Of a DNA stretch of 64,000 nucleotides, positions 1 through 15,400 are shown one piece after another. The stretch is from Ciona intestinalis (taxonomy: Eukaryota > Chordata > Ascidiacea > Phlebobranchia > Cionidae), in assembly GCF_000224145.3 (NCBI RefSeq), contig NC_020177.2, positions 4,499,713 to 4,563,712 of the forward strand. The letters run 5' to 3'. Numbering within the stretch: position 1 is the stretch's first letter; each line of letters begins with the position of its first letter. The notes below the pieces were generated by a model. The model had not been told where the DNA came from. It worked only from the letters and a program-made list of their open reading frames with translations, and ran no database searches. The position numbers and the translations under genes were made by a program.

Positions 1-24
1 TTGTGTGGTGCCGTATTCTTGCAG

Positions 25-75
25 CCTACCCTCGCCTCTGTTAAGCCTCAACTAACCGAAATCTGGGACACCTGA
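25..75 (+). CDS. possible last coding exon of an unknown upstream gene
   Basis: A pyrimidine-containing tract ending in GCAG at 21-24 is followed by an open stretch reading PTLASVKPQLTEIWDT and a TGA at 73-75. It looks like a terminal exon in frame 0, but only 16 residues are visible and the rest of the gene lies outside the window. I do not recognise the peptide. A chance acceptor plus a short open stretch is quite possible, so this is a weak call. Confidence 0.25.
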   Translation, partial: PTLASVKPQLTEIWDT

Positions 76-968
76 GAGTAAAATAAGCTTTCCGGATGAG
101 AGTGGAATTGCAACCACTCGTTTGCAGACTTACAAATGCCTTGTCTGCATTGTCTTAACCGCTCTTTCGTGCCGAACCACAAGTACATTATTCATACGCC
201 TTGTCGCGCTGAAATATTTATGAAATTTTAAGACGACTTTTTTGGCACGGATCCCTGTTGCGACCCTGCGTTACGAAGACTGATAAACAATACTGCATAA
301 TTCACAAGCTAATTTAGAAGGCATTATTCCAAATAATATATCGTTTTCTTCGCAGCCTCCGCAGCTCAAGTCCCCTTTTTTGTCTTTTTTTTTATTACCC
401 TCGTTTAATTAAGCCAAGGCCGAAACAACTTGTGCTTTTTATAACCCTGCAACGCCCTAACAACATAAATGCGTGTCTAAATTAACCCTACAGGCTTAAG
501 CGACAGGCAACCGTGTTAAATGGATTAGATCAACTATACGACTTATACGCAGTGAGCATTATTTATTAATTAGCTCAAGTTAAAGCTAGCCAGTTCTTGA
601 ATTTATTAAAAAAAACAACCGGAATTCAGACCTGCAATTATTACTTTCCTGCTTACCTATTTATAATGCTCAATGGACAGTGGTAAAGATATAAGCTACT
701 ACACGTTATCTTCTGTTGATGTATCTCCTTGTACAGTATAGTGACATACACACATAGCGTCCGAATTTCTTAAGTACCACTTCAGTATAAGTTTGTATGT
801 GAGCGCTATAAGATATTTAAAAGAGCAGAATAAGATCTTTATTTGTTTAAATAAAAGTCATATTTTTTAGGTGATGCATTTTGTTTTATTTTGTTTTGCT
901 GCAATATTAATTTATGTGAGGACACAAACTTCTGAAAATTAAATAAAAATGTAATAATATTAAACTGG
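76..968. other. non-coding stretch, possible 3' untranslated region
   Basis: No convincing coding signal on either strand. If the exon ending at 75 is real, this is its 3' region; an AATAAA lies at 850-855. Otherwise it is plain AT-rich spacer. Confidence 0.3.
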
Positions 969-1155
969 TAGGGTGGGGGGAGATGGGACACCTTTAGCAC
1001 ATAATATTTAAATACTCTGATCGTGTTTTAAACAATTAACAACGGTCCACGGGAGTCGTGAGAATACGGTTTTATAATTCTCAATGTATTTTGTTTACTA
1101 TAGCAAATGAGACGAGAAAGAATGAAAAGTTGTGCCATCTTCCCCCACCCTACTA
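969..1155 (+). repeat. MITE copy (orientation A)
   Basis: About 187 bp bounded by inverted ends GGGTGGGG(G)AGATGGGACACC and its complement, closing in CCCACCCTACTA. The interior has the family core, ending GTGTTTTAAACAATTAACAA. No coding capacity. It is a non-autonomous DNA element of the family found throughout the window. Confidence 0.85.
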
Positions 1156-3459
1156 CATGTTGAATTGATTTGCGCCTTACGATTTCTTCAAAATGGGAGA
1201 AGATGTTTTGCGTCTTTTTGCTTGCGCACACCTACGGACAGCTTGCATGTATGCATGGTGTAGCGTATACTGTGCTATTTATACCCAACTGTGTGGTACC
1301 AAATGGGTTACTACAATGTTTTTTTTATCAACAAACGTGTTTTAACAACTGTTGTTTTACCGTTACTACCCGCCTTTTCGCTTTGTGTCAACTCTCTTGT
1401 TCTTCGTTATCGTGACCGAAGACTGAAGAGACGAAATAAATTTCATTCATTCATTCATGTACGTAAACATTTGAACAAATCATTAGAGGTCTATAAGTAA
1501 CGCAAGTGTGACGCTATTAACAAACAGAAAATCACACTCAAATATCATGCTCTTATGTTGGTTGATGACGTCAGTGGTCGGTCATGAAGACTCTGATGAT
1601 GGAGAGCGAGACCTCATACTAACCTAACCCACAGTTTCAACTCAACACTTTAATTTAAAGACATGATGCGAAAAAACTTAGCTTCGACTTCTTCCTCGCT
1701 CGTCTGGTGTCTCTTTACAGCTTAAAATGACGACGGAATGCAAAAAACGTGGAGTACTGCAGTGCCTTGCTCGCTTTTTGATCCCTTATCGCCACGTTGG
1801 TTTTAAATTTAATATGTAACATTTAACTGTATATATATATTAGAAAAGGCAATGTTTTAATCCGTGGGACTGTTTGCGTGCTGGGTACTGTATGTGGAAA
1901 AACAAAAATGTCACACATACGACAATATTTTAAAATGTGTGCAAAAAATATTGGTTCATCGCTAAGCTCAAATACTCTTGCTTGAAAATGCTTCATTTAT
2001 TTTTAAACCAATCTTTAAAAATGGCGGGAATTCACCACAGAGCGCATTTTGTCGATTTTGAATTTATCGATTTTCGATTAGTTTTTCAATGGTTGAGTGC
2101 TTTTGCGCGCATGCGCAGATGCCTACTGAGGCGTTTCCCAAAGTGCGTTTGAGTTCAAGATCCAATTTGATATTCTGTTTACAGATTTTAACCTATATCC
2201 GTGTTATATTATTAGTAAACAGATCGTAAAATGTTTGTTTGTAAATGTTAAAATATATCCTACCCATCAGAATTGTTTTTAAGAGCCAAATTGACAGTGA
2301 AACGTGACAGTTTTACGAAAGTGTTATCCGAAATTTTAAATAAATTATACGAATTTAGACGTCAGGTGATAAAATGTGCGCGTCACGTAATGAGCCGCTG
2401 GCATGTCTAGTTATGGTCAGAAGCTTAGTTAGGATGTAAGATCTCACACTTTATATTGTTAGAAATCTTTTACCGTTATTTAGCCAAAATTATACATCGT
2501 TCATCGAGTTTACGTATTAAATATATATATTATTATTTAGGATTCGTACCGGTATCATTCATTTACCTAAAATGTTAGCAATGGTAGCTTAAAACACTAT
2601 ATGCCCTGTATTATAATTAAACCATCATTTTATAAATTCATAATATTGAAAAAAATTTAAAATTATATGGGGCCATATTACCAATTTAGCAAGAATACTA
2701 TGTGTTTGAAGTTTTTTGTTAATAGATCCTATATTGACCTAATCTTCAAAAGTTTCCGATTTAAATCGAATTACTTCCTGTCGCCCAGTAATTAATCTGG
2801 GTAATTAGATATTGATTAGTTTCTTATTTGTTGTGAATTGGCTCGCGGTAGATGGATTAAGACTGTGGGTATAAGCAAGCCAGAAGTTTAGGAATTTTTC
2901 TACGGATAAATTTCCAAGTAAGTGTAAGAAAGCTATACTAACGGCTTGGCATGAATGCCTAACATTAACAACTACATGATCTCATTAGTTCACGCTTTTT
3001 GTTCCTCTTGCTTTATTTAAATATCATTGTGTTTAATACCTGCAGAAGGCTGTAACTTATGTAGTACCTCTTTCAGAAGGCTGAAGAAGTCTTTACTAAC
3101 TTTATGTTTACTTATGTAAAGGGAAGTCTTTTGGTTTTTATAGGAGGTACAATATATGGTTCACAGGAACTTGTGTGTCTCACAGCATTAGATGTATATT
3201 GTTAATCTTATATAAGTAAAGTAGATGTAATACTATTATTGTAAGTTAGTTGAATTACCACTCACAGCCTAGTATGCTCTTGGCTCTTAGATAGGTTTTA
3301 CAAATTTACATGTTTAGTAATTTTGTATAAACCATGTGTATGAATACTTTAAAAAACTTAACATTCTCATTCAATATAGTGTAGTTTTATTTTGTAAAAT
3401 GAGCAACAACTTTTGCTTTAAACTGTGAAATCGGATAAGTAAATAACGGAAACAGAAAA
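1156..3459. other. upstream region of the p120-catenin gene
   Basis: Intergenic DNA and 5' flank. It holds a perfect CRE-type palindrome TGACGTCA at 1566-1573 and a promoter-like cluster near 2008-2117. The ATG of the next gene is at 3460. Only short open stretches without coding character are present. Confidence 0.4.
2008..2117 (+). promoter_or_regulatory. candidate promoter: CCAAT, E2F-type and NRF1-type sites
   Basis: Within 110 bp there is CCAAT (2008-2012), GGCGGGAA (2023-2030, matches an E2F site) and the palindromic CGCGCATGCGCA (2106-2117, matches the NRF1 consensus). This grouping is typical of TATA-less housekeeping promoters and is unusual in otherwise AT-rich flank. It lies about 1.3 kb before the p120-catenin ATG, so an untranslated first exon would be needed. 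Function is inferred only. Confidence 0.35.
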
Positions 3460-6400
3460 ATGTCGGCATCTTTGGATACCCGAAACCTTTTGCATCGAAA
3501 CGGAAGTTTGTCAGAGAGCAGCGATGAACAAATCATGGATGAAGATTCAGCTGCATCTATCCTCGCCTCTGTAAGGGAGCAGGAAGATCAGTTTGCAAAA
3601 CTCACAAAGGAAATAGAGCAAGAACGTCGCACAGTAGCAAATCAACTTAACAATGATCATTATGGAAGTCAAAATGACATGGTGGGTATATCACAGCCAT
3701 CCATCATAAATTGCTTATAGTTCAATTCTGTGGTTGATTTGCATGCCACATGTAGCTTGCTGTGACTTAGGTTTTTCTAGTGTCTTGCAATCATGGTTGC
3801 TGAGAAAGCATGTTTAATCAGTTTGAATGTTTTGCCTTACAGGTAGTTATTGTAACTATGTTACTTTATTAGGCCTGAAAAAAATGTTTTTCATATTATC
3901 ACGTTACATTTATATACAGGTTAATAATATGCCAAAAATGTTTTTAAGGCATTAGAATCCAGCCTATTTAGGTATTATAATGTTGTCACTGAGCTAAAAT
4001 GGTGATAATCACTTATTTTTTTATAATTTCCTTTATTTTTTGTTTGTTTTGTTGGAATATGTTTAGTTTCAACCAGAGTTTAACTTTATTGTTAAGAGGC
4101 TTTGCGGGACTTCCACCCAGAGCAAACATAACGTTTACTAGGCCAAAATAAGGCAAGCACTGAGCAAACAAAGTTACACAAATTATATTACCCAACCAGG
4201 TTTCACGCCTAGATGAGCAAATAATAAATCATATTACGTCTGCCATTTGCCAGTGTATAAATCTGGAAGTATAAAGTAAACGAATGTGCTTTGTTTAAAA
4301 CAGGTCATTTTTTTGTAAACCAGTTTAAAAATAATTGTAAGGGATAAATATAAATATATATAAATTCTTCATTTTGCTGTAAGAATACAGTTTATTAATT
4401 GTTTTTAAATAAGATAACTTGCATGTAATATAGTCTAAGTGTTAGTTTACACAATGTCTATTTAATATAATACAATCTCTATTTGAGTAACACCATCTAA
4501 TGCTTAAACTGCAAACAGAAAGTTTTCAATTTTATTTATGTTTCCGTCTCTTGTTATGCATGGCCGATCAAAGGTCCTTTTCTCAAGTGCCTTGCTCGTG
4601 CCGAAACCGATTCTCCATCTAACTTGCTCAGTTTCTGCTGCTAAAAATAACCCAAAGTAGTTTGTTTCCTGTCTATTGTGGCAGCAGCCGCTTAAATTTT
4701 TACTGGCGTCCATTTCAAGAGGATTTCGTGAAAAAATAATTCAGGAAATGGCTCCGTTTACCCCCAACATCCTGACCCTAGCCACAGTAGGGGTTTGACG
4801 CAGATAATTATTCTGACGTCAGTTTCTCTTGCCCAAGCCTTCCTTATCACAGCAAGTACTTCAGGAAATTGTACCATCAACAGTAAACAAAACATGAAGC
4901 AAAAAGGAAACAGCAGACTACCTTTTTTAGGAATATTGTGATCTCAATATAAAAATGGTAAAACAACATCGTACACCAAAGTATTCCGTAACTTTGTGGG
5001 AGATAGTAGTACACTAAACAGTTAAGAAGTGACAGTTAAAAGATTATAGTCATGAAGTTTGAAAGAGAAGAGCATGTGAATACAATATCCCAGTCCCAAA
5101 GCCCAGTAAATTGGAATGTAAACTCTTTACCAACAAGGGGCTCACTTGCCAAACGTTCAAGTTATTTATCTCGGAAATTGAACTTACTGGAGAACAAGTT
5201 GCTGCAGAAATCTTGGGATCATTTGGAACTAGACAACATCCCTAAAACAAATTATGCGTCATCTTTGGAGGGGAGCGTCAACTTATGTTTTACAACAGAC
5301 GATGAGGTCTTGTTATGTTTACACTGCATTGTAAATCACACGGACTGTGTTGTCTCATATTGCCTCAGGGCTCAAGGCTTGTTACAGATGTTTTAATTGG
5401 ATATGAGAGCAATGTCTGATGTACTAATGCCTATAGTGTGAAGTAATTAAGATGTCTGGCATTGTGTCTTTAATTCTTTTAGTCAAAGTAGTTTAGAAAC
5501 TCTTTTGTTTGTGCTCACTAATTAGATTTTTAAATGTGCACATTTTTGTGCTGCCTTTAGCATGTTGCTAGTTGTATTAAATACTAATATTTGCATGTAA
5601 TGACTCTAACGAGTCCATAAGTTAGTAATTAATTTAGAAATCTCTAGGGTAATTAATCAATAATAATTCATAAATAAGTGTGTTCAGTTACTTTGAAAAT
5701 TAGCCAATTTCTTCAGTATTGATTTTATTGAATTAGGTCCCATATGGACCACAAATGAATTTAACTCTCAAGTTAAATAGCTGTATCAATACTTAGTTAC
5801 AAGTCTAAATTTATCAGAGCTATTATTATGTTACATATTTAAAAGCTATAGTTAGAATTTGCCTACGTTAAATAGAATAATTATTAGATATTTATGTTTT
5901 TTTTGGACTATAAATGGCAAGTTTTATAATTTTTAGGTAGCTTTGTAGGTTTGTCTGGAACTTTTCTAGGACCTAAATATAGCACATATGTTCAATATGT
6001 TTAACTTGTGAGTAAGTTAAGGCTAAGTGGCTGCTGTCAAAACAGTTTGATTTGTTGTGTATATACTCATACAAATACCTTGCAGGAATACACAGAAAGT
6101 ATGAACTCAGATGGGTATTACGATGGCCAACCCAGTGAATACGAAACTTTTTCCCGAAGCGAAAACTTCAGCGATCCAATGGAAGAAACCGAGGTTTTAA
6201 TTGGTGATGATGGAGTTGCTAAAACTGTCACAGTAAGTTTAGCTTAAATTTTAGTAGTATATTATAATGGGTATATCTTGCATTCTTGCCTATGGATTCT
6301 TTTTAAATAAGAGAATGACTATGGCATTTTGATTAAATATATTTTACAATTTGTTGGACTTTACTTTTGTCTGTTATGTAATTTTTGGAAGGTTCCCGGC

Positions 6401-9400
6401 TTTATTTCTTAACACAGGAGTTGCCCTATTTTATCAGCACAATATCATGGTTAGATTCACAGGATTTATTACAAATATATCTTGCTTCTATTTTTTTTTA
6501 AGGTTCAGTTTTATACACTTTTTGATAATGTATGACGTTCACAGAAATTTATTCTAAGTTTTTCTTAACGTTTTTTTTAAGAAGTTAGTTATTTAATTTT
6601 TGTATTTCATGAAATGTTGATAATGTATGGGATTCATAAAAATCTATCCTTAGTTTTTCTTAACTGCCGGTTAAGGGGTTTGAAGCTGCCAATTATGTAA
6701 CAAATCTTTTTGTGCAATTTTTCAAAGGTTGCTTACGCTTAGTAGCCGCCACCTTACTCACACACAGACATTATTTAAAGCCAGCCATTCTTAAGTGCTT
6801 TTCTCCATAACAAGTGGCTGCTTCACTCGTGTTCCTTGTTTAAATACAAGCCAAGCGTATCACACTACTTAAATAACCCACCCACTCAACTGGTTGAGCA
6901 GACTTTAAATTTACTTCAAATGGCTGCTCTTGGTATAAAATTACAGCCCATTAAGTTGGGTACATTTTACACAGTAAAATACTGTTGATTTCTTTCCCTA
7001 AAAATTTGTTAGTATTTTTTGCTTATTCATCCCCACTGTTTAGGTAAAAAAGACTATAGGAGAAAAAGTTATAACACAAAATTTTACCCAAAAACCACAA
7101 GTACTGGTTATGCAAATTTATCCCCACACATTTTTAAGTAAAAAAGAATAACACACAAAAATCTTTCAAAACAACCACAAGTGACAATGTTCCCACCAGT
7201 GCTTGTAATTCACACTTCTCACTTTCTTATTCTAACAATAGAAACGAGTTGTCACCAAAACAGTCACTGAAAGAAGAGTGAGACATGTAGAAGAACAGGG
7301 TAGTTTGCCAAGGAACAACCATAATGGAAGGTACGTGTATACTGTATATATCCCATGCTATTGTGTGCAATAGCCAAGCTTTTTAACTGAGAATATTTTC
7401 CACACTTTTCATTCATAGCGTATTTTAACCACTGTTGTTTGCTGTTGATTCCCTTTAATTTGTTCTTTTAATAATATCATCTTCTCTGTCATTTTCTAAG
7501 AGATAGCCTAAATAAAGTTATGTTATTTGCTGTCTACTTCTATGTTATATGGGTGAGACCTCTGACACATTGGGGTTTATGTATACTTACTGTTTGAGTG
7601 TCTGATACTATTGTGTTCAATGGTAGTTTCTAGTATTTTATATGCTTCAGCTCATTTTGGATTGTTGTTTGTTTTTAACACTGTAACAGAATAAAAAATT
7701 TCTAAATGTCATTTTGAGTCTAAACCATAGCTTTTAGGTTCAGTAACTTCAAAGTGAAATATTAATATTAATTCATTTTGATCGTAGAGTTAAGTATATT
7801 TACACAGTGTGTTTATTGCTTCCTGGTCGTAGTTAACTACCTTTCCATTGTGTTATGTTTCTGCTGTATTAAGTATATTTCTCTGCTACACAACACAATA
7901 TTGGAAATTTGTATTACTAACAGTTTAAGCAAATGTATCCATCCACCTCTGATGTTTACGTAAGACGTGTAGTGAAGATAAGATACACACAAACATGTTT
8001 TATTATCCCTATGGCAAATTTATGGTATTGCAATATGCCATACCGAATTTCAAGTCTACCTATGATAATATGAAGATTTAGTGTTTATGAATTAACAACT
8101 TCACTTATAACATCATCATTGATATAAGATACACGCAATGTAATTTTTCATCATTCCCCTTGTCATATCCAATTTATGTCACTTTCAATATGTCATACCA
8201 AGTTTCTTTCAATGAATTTCAAATCTACTATCATATTATAAAATTTTAGTCTTTAAAAATTAACTATTTTAATTATAACTGGTTATTATTAATTATATAG
8301 TGGACCCCGTCATATGTCTGAGAGAAGTATTCCTGATAATTATGATTCAATGAATCGCAACCATCCAGGAAAGCTGCACAGTCCTCATTATGGTGATGAA
8401 ACCAGCAACTTATTAAGGTTTGTCTTACACCCTTTGTACCAGTGCATGTGGGTTGTACAGTTTATATTACAGTGGCAAAGCTGGAAATTTGTAATTACCT
8501 TAGGGCTAATACTAGTTCTATTTTTCCTAGTTTTTCATTCATTTTTCTTTGTCAAATCCGAAAATATACATTTTTGACATTTATCATATGCGTTTTTAAT
8601 TTATTTACAAGGGTGCATCAAGATTAAGTGCAACTTGTGCTACATACACACCACAACTTGTTATCATATTTTCTATCTTAAACTTATAAAGGTACTGAAT
8701 TTTATCATGTTATGTTTTATTTGTACCCCATGCAGGTCGTCCGCTAGTAGCTCGTCAGCAAGCGATGACCGTGGTGGAAAACCATCCGGTTACGAATATC
8801 CATCCAAACAAAGCTTTGGTTCAAACGATGAAGTGAGGAAACTTGCTCCAGAGAAGTTTCAGCCAGAGGAATATGGTTTGGAAGACGACAGGTAGATAAT
8901 AGTAAAGTTAAGCTGTCAACTAAGGGGCGCTAATGTTAATGAACCATAAGCCATCTTATAAGTTGCTAAGCAATCTCTTATAGGGTAAGCATCCATTTTA
9001 ATGAAATATTTCGGCAATGTTTAGAAGTTTTACAACAATTTTACACCAGTTTTGTGAATTTGAGAAGAATGCTCCTATGCAGTGTTTTTTCTTTATTATT
9101 TAAATACATTGCCTACAGTGTAATTTTTGGTAAAAATGTCTGTTATAAAAGTAGCTGTGTTATATGTACTCTAACACATAGTCATGTTTAATGTACAGAC
9201 GAAGTACAGATGATGAAAATGATGAATACAGAGGTCTCGAACCAAACTCATATCGTGAAAGAGGAAGTGTTTCATCGGGTAGCAGTGATCAAAGGTACAT
9301 TAACAACTTTCATACTGTATTTTTATGGTTTACAACGCTATTTCTTGGTTCACAACTTTAAATGTATTGTGTTCATAGGCTTCAAGCCTGAGTGTCAGGG

Positions 9401-12400
9401 TAGACTGGCCTACAACTTTTTTACACTTTTAATTCCATATTTAAAAGCAACTTTTCACCCAGATACGGCAATAACATAGACGATGACATGCCTGTCGCTG
9501 CTCCCAGGTCTGTTGCCAAACCAACCGCTGGTCGCGCTCCACTGGCTCGGCAAGAAGCTGGAAGTCGTGGTAGTCTTGATAGGTAAGTTGTTATGTCATA
9601 ATCGTAATGCTGGAAATACAAGTTTCCCAAATATCACGCCTCCAACCTGTGTTATACTGTACCAGCCTGTGGACTACAGGATATAAGTTCTCAATGCCAA
9701 ATATATTGATTTTGCTACAATGCTATTGTGAGTACAGGCCAGCTTAAAATCACTAACTTTTGAAGATGTTTCACAATAATGACAAAATATTGATACTTAC
9801 ATTATATATTTATATGTAAATAATTTGGATTTTGAGGTAGTGGGCCAAATGTAGCGTAAATTGTAGGTTCTATGATGATAAGGTCCTCACACCTCAAACA
9901 TATAGAATAAAATAGAATACGAACAACATATCTATAGGAAATGTTCAAACTTTATGTTTTGTAGACTTGGAAGTAACTGGCACACACCAACCTTGGAGGA
10001 AGTAATCAAGATGTTGACTTACAACCTTCCCATTGTGCAACAAAATGCAGCTGCTTATATACAGCATCTGTGTTTTAATGATGATAAATTGAAAGCAGAT
10101 GTTAGAAAACTAGGTATGTAGAATTCTTGTGGTTCTCTATAATGCATAGTTTGGTGTGCTTCACTGTTGTTGTGTTACAAATGGGTCTAAACCTGATTAT
10201 TGAATGCTATATTTGTGTTCAACTTTGGCCTAAATACCAGGTTTCTTAACATGATACTACAACACCTTAAATTTCAAAATATAATTCAGAAATTCCGTTT
10301 ATAATATTAAGTACTAAATATATAAAAAAACACTTATTTAGCATTTGCTTACAATTATGTTGTGCTCTTTTTCTCCATAGGTGGCATTCCTGCCCTTGTA
10401 AGGTTATTAGACAACCCTAGTAGTGAAGTTGAGTTGAATGCATGCGGGGCGTTAAGAAACCTCAGCTACGGATCGAAAAATGATAAAAATAAAGTGGAGA
10501 TAAAGAATTGTGAGGGCGTGCCTGCTGTTGTGAGGTTAATAAGGGCGGCCAAGAACATTGATACAAAAGAACAAGCTACAGGTTTGTGAATAAGGTTTTA
10601 CTTTGTTATATTTGTTATTTATACTGTATGTTATTACAAAAGTGTTTGAGGTGTATGTGTATAGATTAACCCTGCATTTTTACACTGTATTAATCATTTG
10701 GGAAACTTTTCTAAGGATTGTGTGTTTAACTGTTTTAGACCCGCTTATAAGATCGATTTTTAAATTATAAACCTATGTATGGTGATGGTGGATATATCCT
10801 TACATGTATATTTATATATATAATGTTTATTTCTTGAAAAATTATATTTTTTATACTGACACACCTTATCTCTTTAAATTTTTAAGCAATAATACTATGC
10901 GTGTGCTCATTCATTAGGGCTCTATTCTCCTTTATGGCTGTACCATTTAATAGGAATAAATATTTAAACCTTCCATCACCAGGTACTTTGTGGAACTTAT
11001 CAGCACTACCAGAACTTAAAGGACAAGTGCTTGAGTTGGGACTTGAACCGTTAACCAACCTCATCATAGCTCCATACGCTGATGTGGTGTCGCAACAAGA
11101 TGGGAAACCTAAGGAAGTGGAGATGGTCGATGTATTTACTAATGCTGTTGGTACTGTGAGGTAAGAGGATTACAAATTACTAAGTTTGAGTTTACTGTTA
11201 TCATTGACAGTGCATGTGTCCTTGGATAAGACAGTTAATAACCCAATGGTCACTTACTTGGTTGCGGCCCCTAAATATTTTGGGAAATTTTGTATGATTT
11301 ATCAAAAATATTCACCCAGGGTTTATGTGTTGTAATTTATCTAATGTAATATGATTGTCTATCTATATAAATGAGTTTAGTTGTTAAGTGTGAGTCACCA
11401 GGTTATGGTTTCCTTTCCTAATTCCATTGGATTCCTATAGGGCTATAAATAACTTTTGTCAGTGTGATCTTCCATTATATATCAATCTGAATATATTTCA
11501 ATTTACACCCATTAAGTATTTGTGAATATCATTATCATTAAATTTAAATATATTAACAATTAACTATAGGCCACTTAATACTCTTAGAGTACAATATTGC
11601 ATCTTTAAAAAAACGGGCTAGCAACAAATTGCCGTGGTAGGTTGAGCTTTAATTAGGTTGCTGCCGTGATGCGAGTTTTATTGACTTTTTAGTAAAAAAT
11701 TTCACATTTCCTAGAAATTTGAGTTCGTATGACAACATAGAGAATCGTAAGCGATTGAGGGATTGCCCCAACCTTGTCTTCTCGTTGTTCAGTGTGCTGA
11801 GAGCCAACATAGAAAATGGAGATATTCAAAATAAGGTAAATTATAATAACAACAATCATGTATTAAGTTTAAACTCAGATTTTAGAAGCAATTACCTAAT
11901 TTTATGTTCCATTAATTAAAAATCTGTTATATATTTCTAAAACAAATTTGAATTTTTAATCACATAGTATAATGAGACAAGTTTTAAAATCTGCATTTTA
12001 TGTTAGATTAATTAGAATTTTTTTATATATATATTTAATATATATGTTTATAAAACAACTCTACCCAACAGGCTACAGAGAATTGTGTGTGCGTGCTTCG
12101 TAACTTGACATTCCAGCTTCAACGTGAAGTACAGCAAGCTGATACCCAGCTATACATGCTTGATCAACCAAAAGATAGCAATGATGCTGCCGAAACTTCG
12201 TGCTTTGGGAAGAAAAAAGGTAAAAACAGCTATGAAATTATTGCATTTATGTTCTGAAGCAATTTTTATATAGAAAATTTCAAATTCAAAATTAAACTGT
12301 ATATAAAAGCAACTTTGCAAGAACTTTAAAATCTTTTTGAATTAATTAGGTATTCATCTTATTGTCGATAAAAAGTTACCTATTTTCCTAATATAAACTG

Positions 12401-15400
12401 CTATATTTTTATTATAAACTGCCACACACTCTTGGTTTTGCATAACCTACAACACGAGTGTTTCCAGTTGTTTTCCGCTCATAAACCCCAGTGTTGCCAA
12501 CAGATAAACCAGTAGAGGTTGTAGATCAAGTTCCTGCTGACGACCCAGATGCGTCTGGAACATCATTGCTATGGCAACCAGAGGCATCAAGGATCTATGT
12601 AGCGTTGCTTGCAGAGAGCCAGAAACGAGATGAACTAACAGAGGCTGCTCTTGGTGCGTTGCAGAATCTTACAAGTGGAACTTGGCAGGTCGGTTGGGTT
12701 ACTTTATACTGGAAAGATCTTGGTTGCGGGTTATGTGTATTTTTATTGTTTTTTTCAGTAATTTTTAGAAAGGTAAATAGTAAGGTGTAATTTTGTCCCC
12801 TGCTGTGGCTTTTGCATTTGATACTTGATTGATAGGCATATGTGTCCTAAAGAACATTGTTAAACCTAGTGTACATGAATACGTTGTTTCTAGCACTCAT
12901 GGTGTGATAGCCAGGAATAATAAAATGAGAGGTCTGTATAGAATTACAGCTTTAGAAACACTGCATTCAAATGTGCTGCAAATTGCAAACTAACACCCTA
13001 CATACTTTTTCATACAGTGGGCAGTATATGCACGTGTTGTTGTACGTAAAGAGAAAGCTCTTCCAGTTGTTATCGATCGTTTAAGAACAGATCGCGACCA
13101 AATTGTGAGGTCAGGAACAACAACGCTAACCAATCTTGCTGAAGATGTAAAGAATAAAGAACTTATTGGTAGGTTCAGTATATTGTATGTTTTTAACTAT
13201 AATATTATGTGATTTTTGTGTTTACCTTGTTGACTATTTACAAGTATCAATACATTTAACCTATTTGTTCTGAATCATTGTTAAGTTTTGGAGTATAGTT
13301 TTAAAGTTCCACTATATATTATATAAATAGTTATTACAATACAACATACACTAAGCTCATTGACTGCATATTGTTTTACATTCACTAGTTTTTAGGCTTT
13401 TAGATTATTACACACTTAATATAAACTTTTATAGAGTAACTAAACTTGCTATACTTTAAACCAATGCTTAATAAAGCACTTCCCTAAAAGGGTTGTTTAT
13501 CATTTCCCTTCACGCTTACGTATTCCTCAATGTCAAGCCACAACCCATTGATATTCAATATAGCAAAGTCAATATATATGGTTGAATAATTCTGTACATG
13601 GCAATGGAAAATTCTTAGTACAGTGATCCTCATATCCAGTTTCTCCCAGATAAGATATCATTGCCAGCTGTGCTGTTTTATTTTGTGGTGAATAATCGAA
13701 TATTTGGAACCACCTACACATCCCCATGCCTTATTGGTCAATTGGTGGTTTTATTTTTTTTCTCGTAAAAAAATACAATTCAAGTTTATGTCCTTATAAA
13801 GACCTTTTATTCGCACTCCCCCCAAAAGTTGCAAAAATTCAATGTAAAATTGATATTCAAAAAAACAAAAATTTACCCTAAGTAAAAACTAAAGTGCAAA
13901 CTATTCACCTTAAATAAAATTATTTCCAACCATTTCTTCCACAGGCAAGTTTGCAATGAAAGACTTGGTATACAAACTTCCTGGAGGTTCAGATCCAAAC
14001 GTTAGACTGTCAGACACCACTACAATCGCTGTGCTCAACACTATCCGTAAACTTGTCGAAAAAAGTCCTGAAAACACTCGTAACTTAAGGGATGCAGCGG
14101 GAATCGAGAGGATTACAACAATCAACAACTCAAGGTAAGAAAAAGTGTTTTTGTTTCAGTCAGTACACCTATTCCAGGAATATATACATTTGTTTTTCTG
14201 CTTTCTTCTTGTTGTGATATTAAACGATTTATAATTTGCATGGTTTGTAACACTGGTTTATTAAGTATGTGGGTACTAGTGTACAACCCTTGTATAATGT
14301 CATAGTGAAAAACGGGCTCAGTTTATTATTATAGTGCATAAGAAAATAATAGTTTGAATTAAATTACCATGTCTGTAGGACCTGTAGGACTTTAATAGAG
14401 CGTTGTTAATGGTTTAAAACATGCTTAGAAAATGGGATACTATGTACTACTGGTATCCATCTTACCTCGCAGTATTACAAAAGTTATTGTTTAACCTGAC
14501 ATTGGTAATTGGTAAACAGTAGCTTATTTCCTGAGGTTAATTAAATACACTACGTAATGAACTTTTTATATGTTCTTTACACAGAACAAACAATATTGTT
14601 TGCTTTACCTGTGTGTACCCTTGCTACTCATACACCTGCCTGTGTGTACCCTTGCTACTCATACACCTGCCTATGAGGTGTTATTTGATTGACGGCTATG
14701 TTAAAATGATATGGCTGTTTTTTTTTAAATGTTTAAATTAACTGCTATATTCGCATACGATTTGTTTAGTAAATTTACAATGGTTTGAATGGAATTACTA
14801 CAAGTTGAACTGGTCTCGGTTTATAAAGTTCAAGACAACTCTGGCGTAAAAACCAAGTTTCTTGGCGTGCCACGCTGTATTACCTCACCCACATAGAATA
14901 ATACGGTGTAAATTACTTGGTTAATACATTTAACATATTTTACTCGCTGTATTTAGCTCTCTAACCCTACTATACTTCTACAGGGACAGCAGCAGGTTCC
15001 ATGATAAAGTTGTAAAAGCTGCGGGCCAATTATTGAAAGCAATTTGGGCAAATAAAGAAGTGAGGTCTTTACTGAAGAAGGATGGCTGGAATAAGGTTCA
15101 CTTTACTCCTACTGTGCCTGTGAACACACTACCAAGAACGTAGGAATCATGTGTTTTCTTGTTTAATTTAAGCACTGTGCTTGGTGTAATGCTAAAAAAA
15201 TGGTGTAGGAAAAAAAATATTCTAATACTTTTGGTTAATCAAAAACTATAAATTTTTGGTGAAATGAGTAATTTTTTATTAATTTTTTATAATAGTAGTT
15301 TTGTAGTACAAGTTATATAACTTATCCAATCCCACACAACATATACTGCATTGGTGACATCATGGGTGTACACCAATTATTATATTTGACTTCAGTTCCA

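Noticed and set aside
15096-15142. Catenin ending at the TAG at 15140-15142
   Set aside because: Splicing at 15139 to 15429 keeps frame through two more exons and reaches the expected PDZ-ligand terminus.
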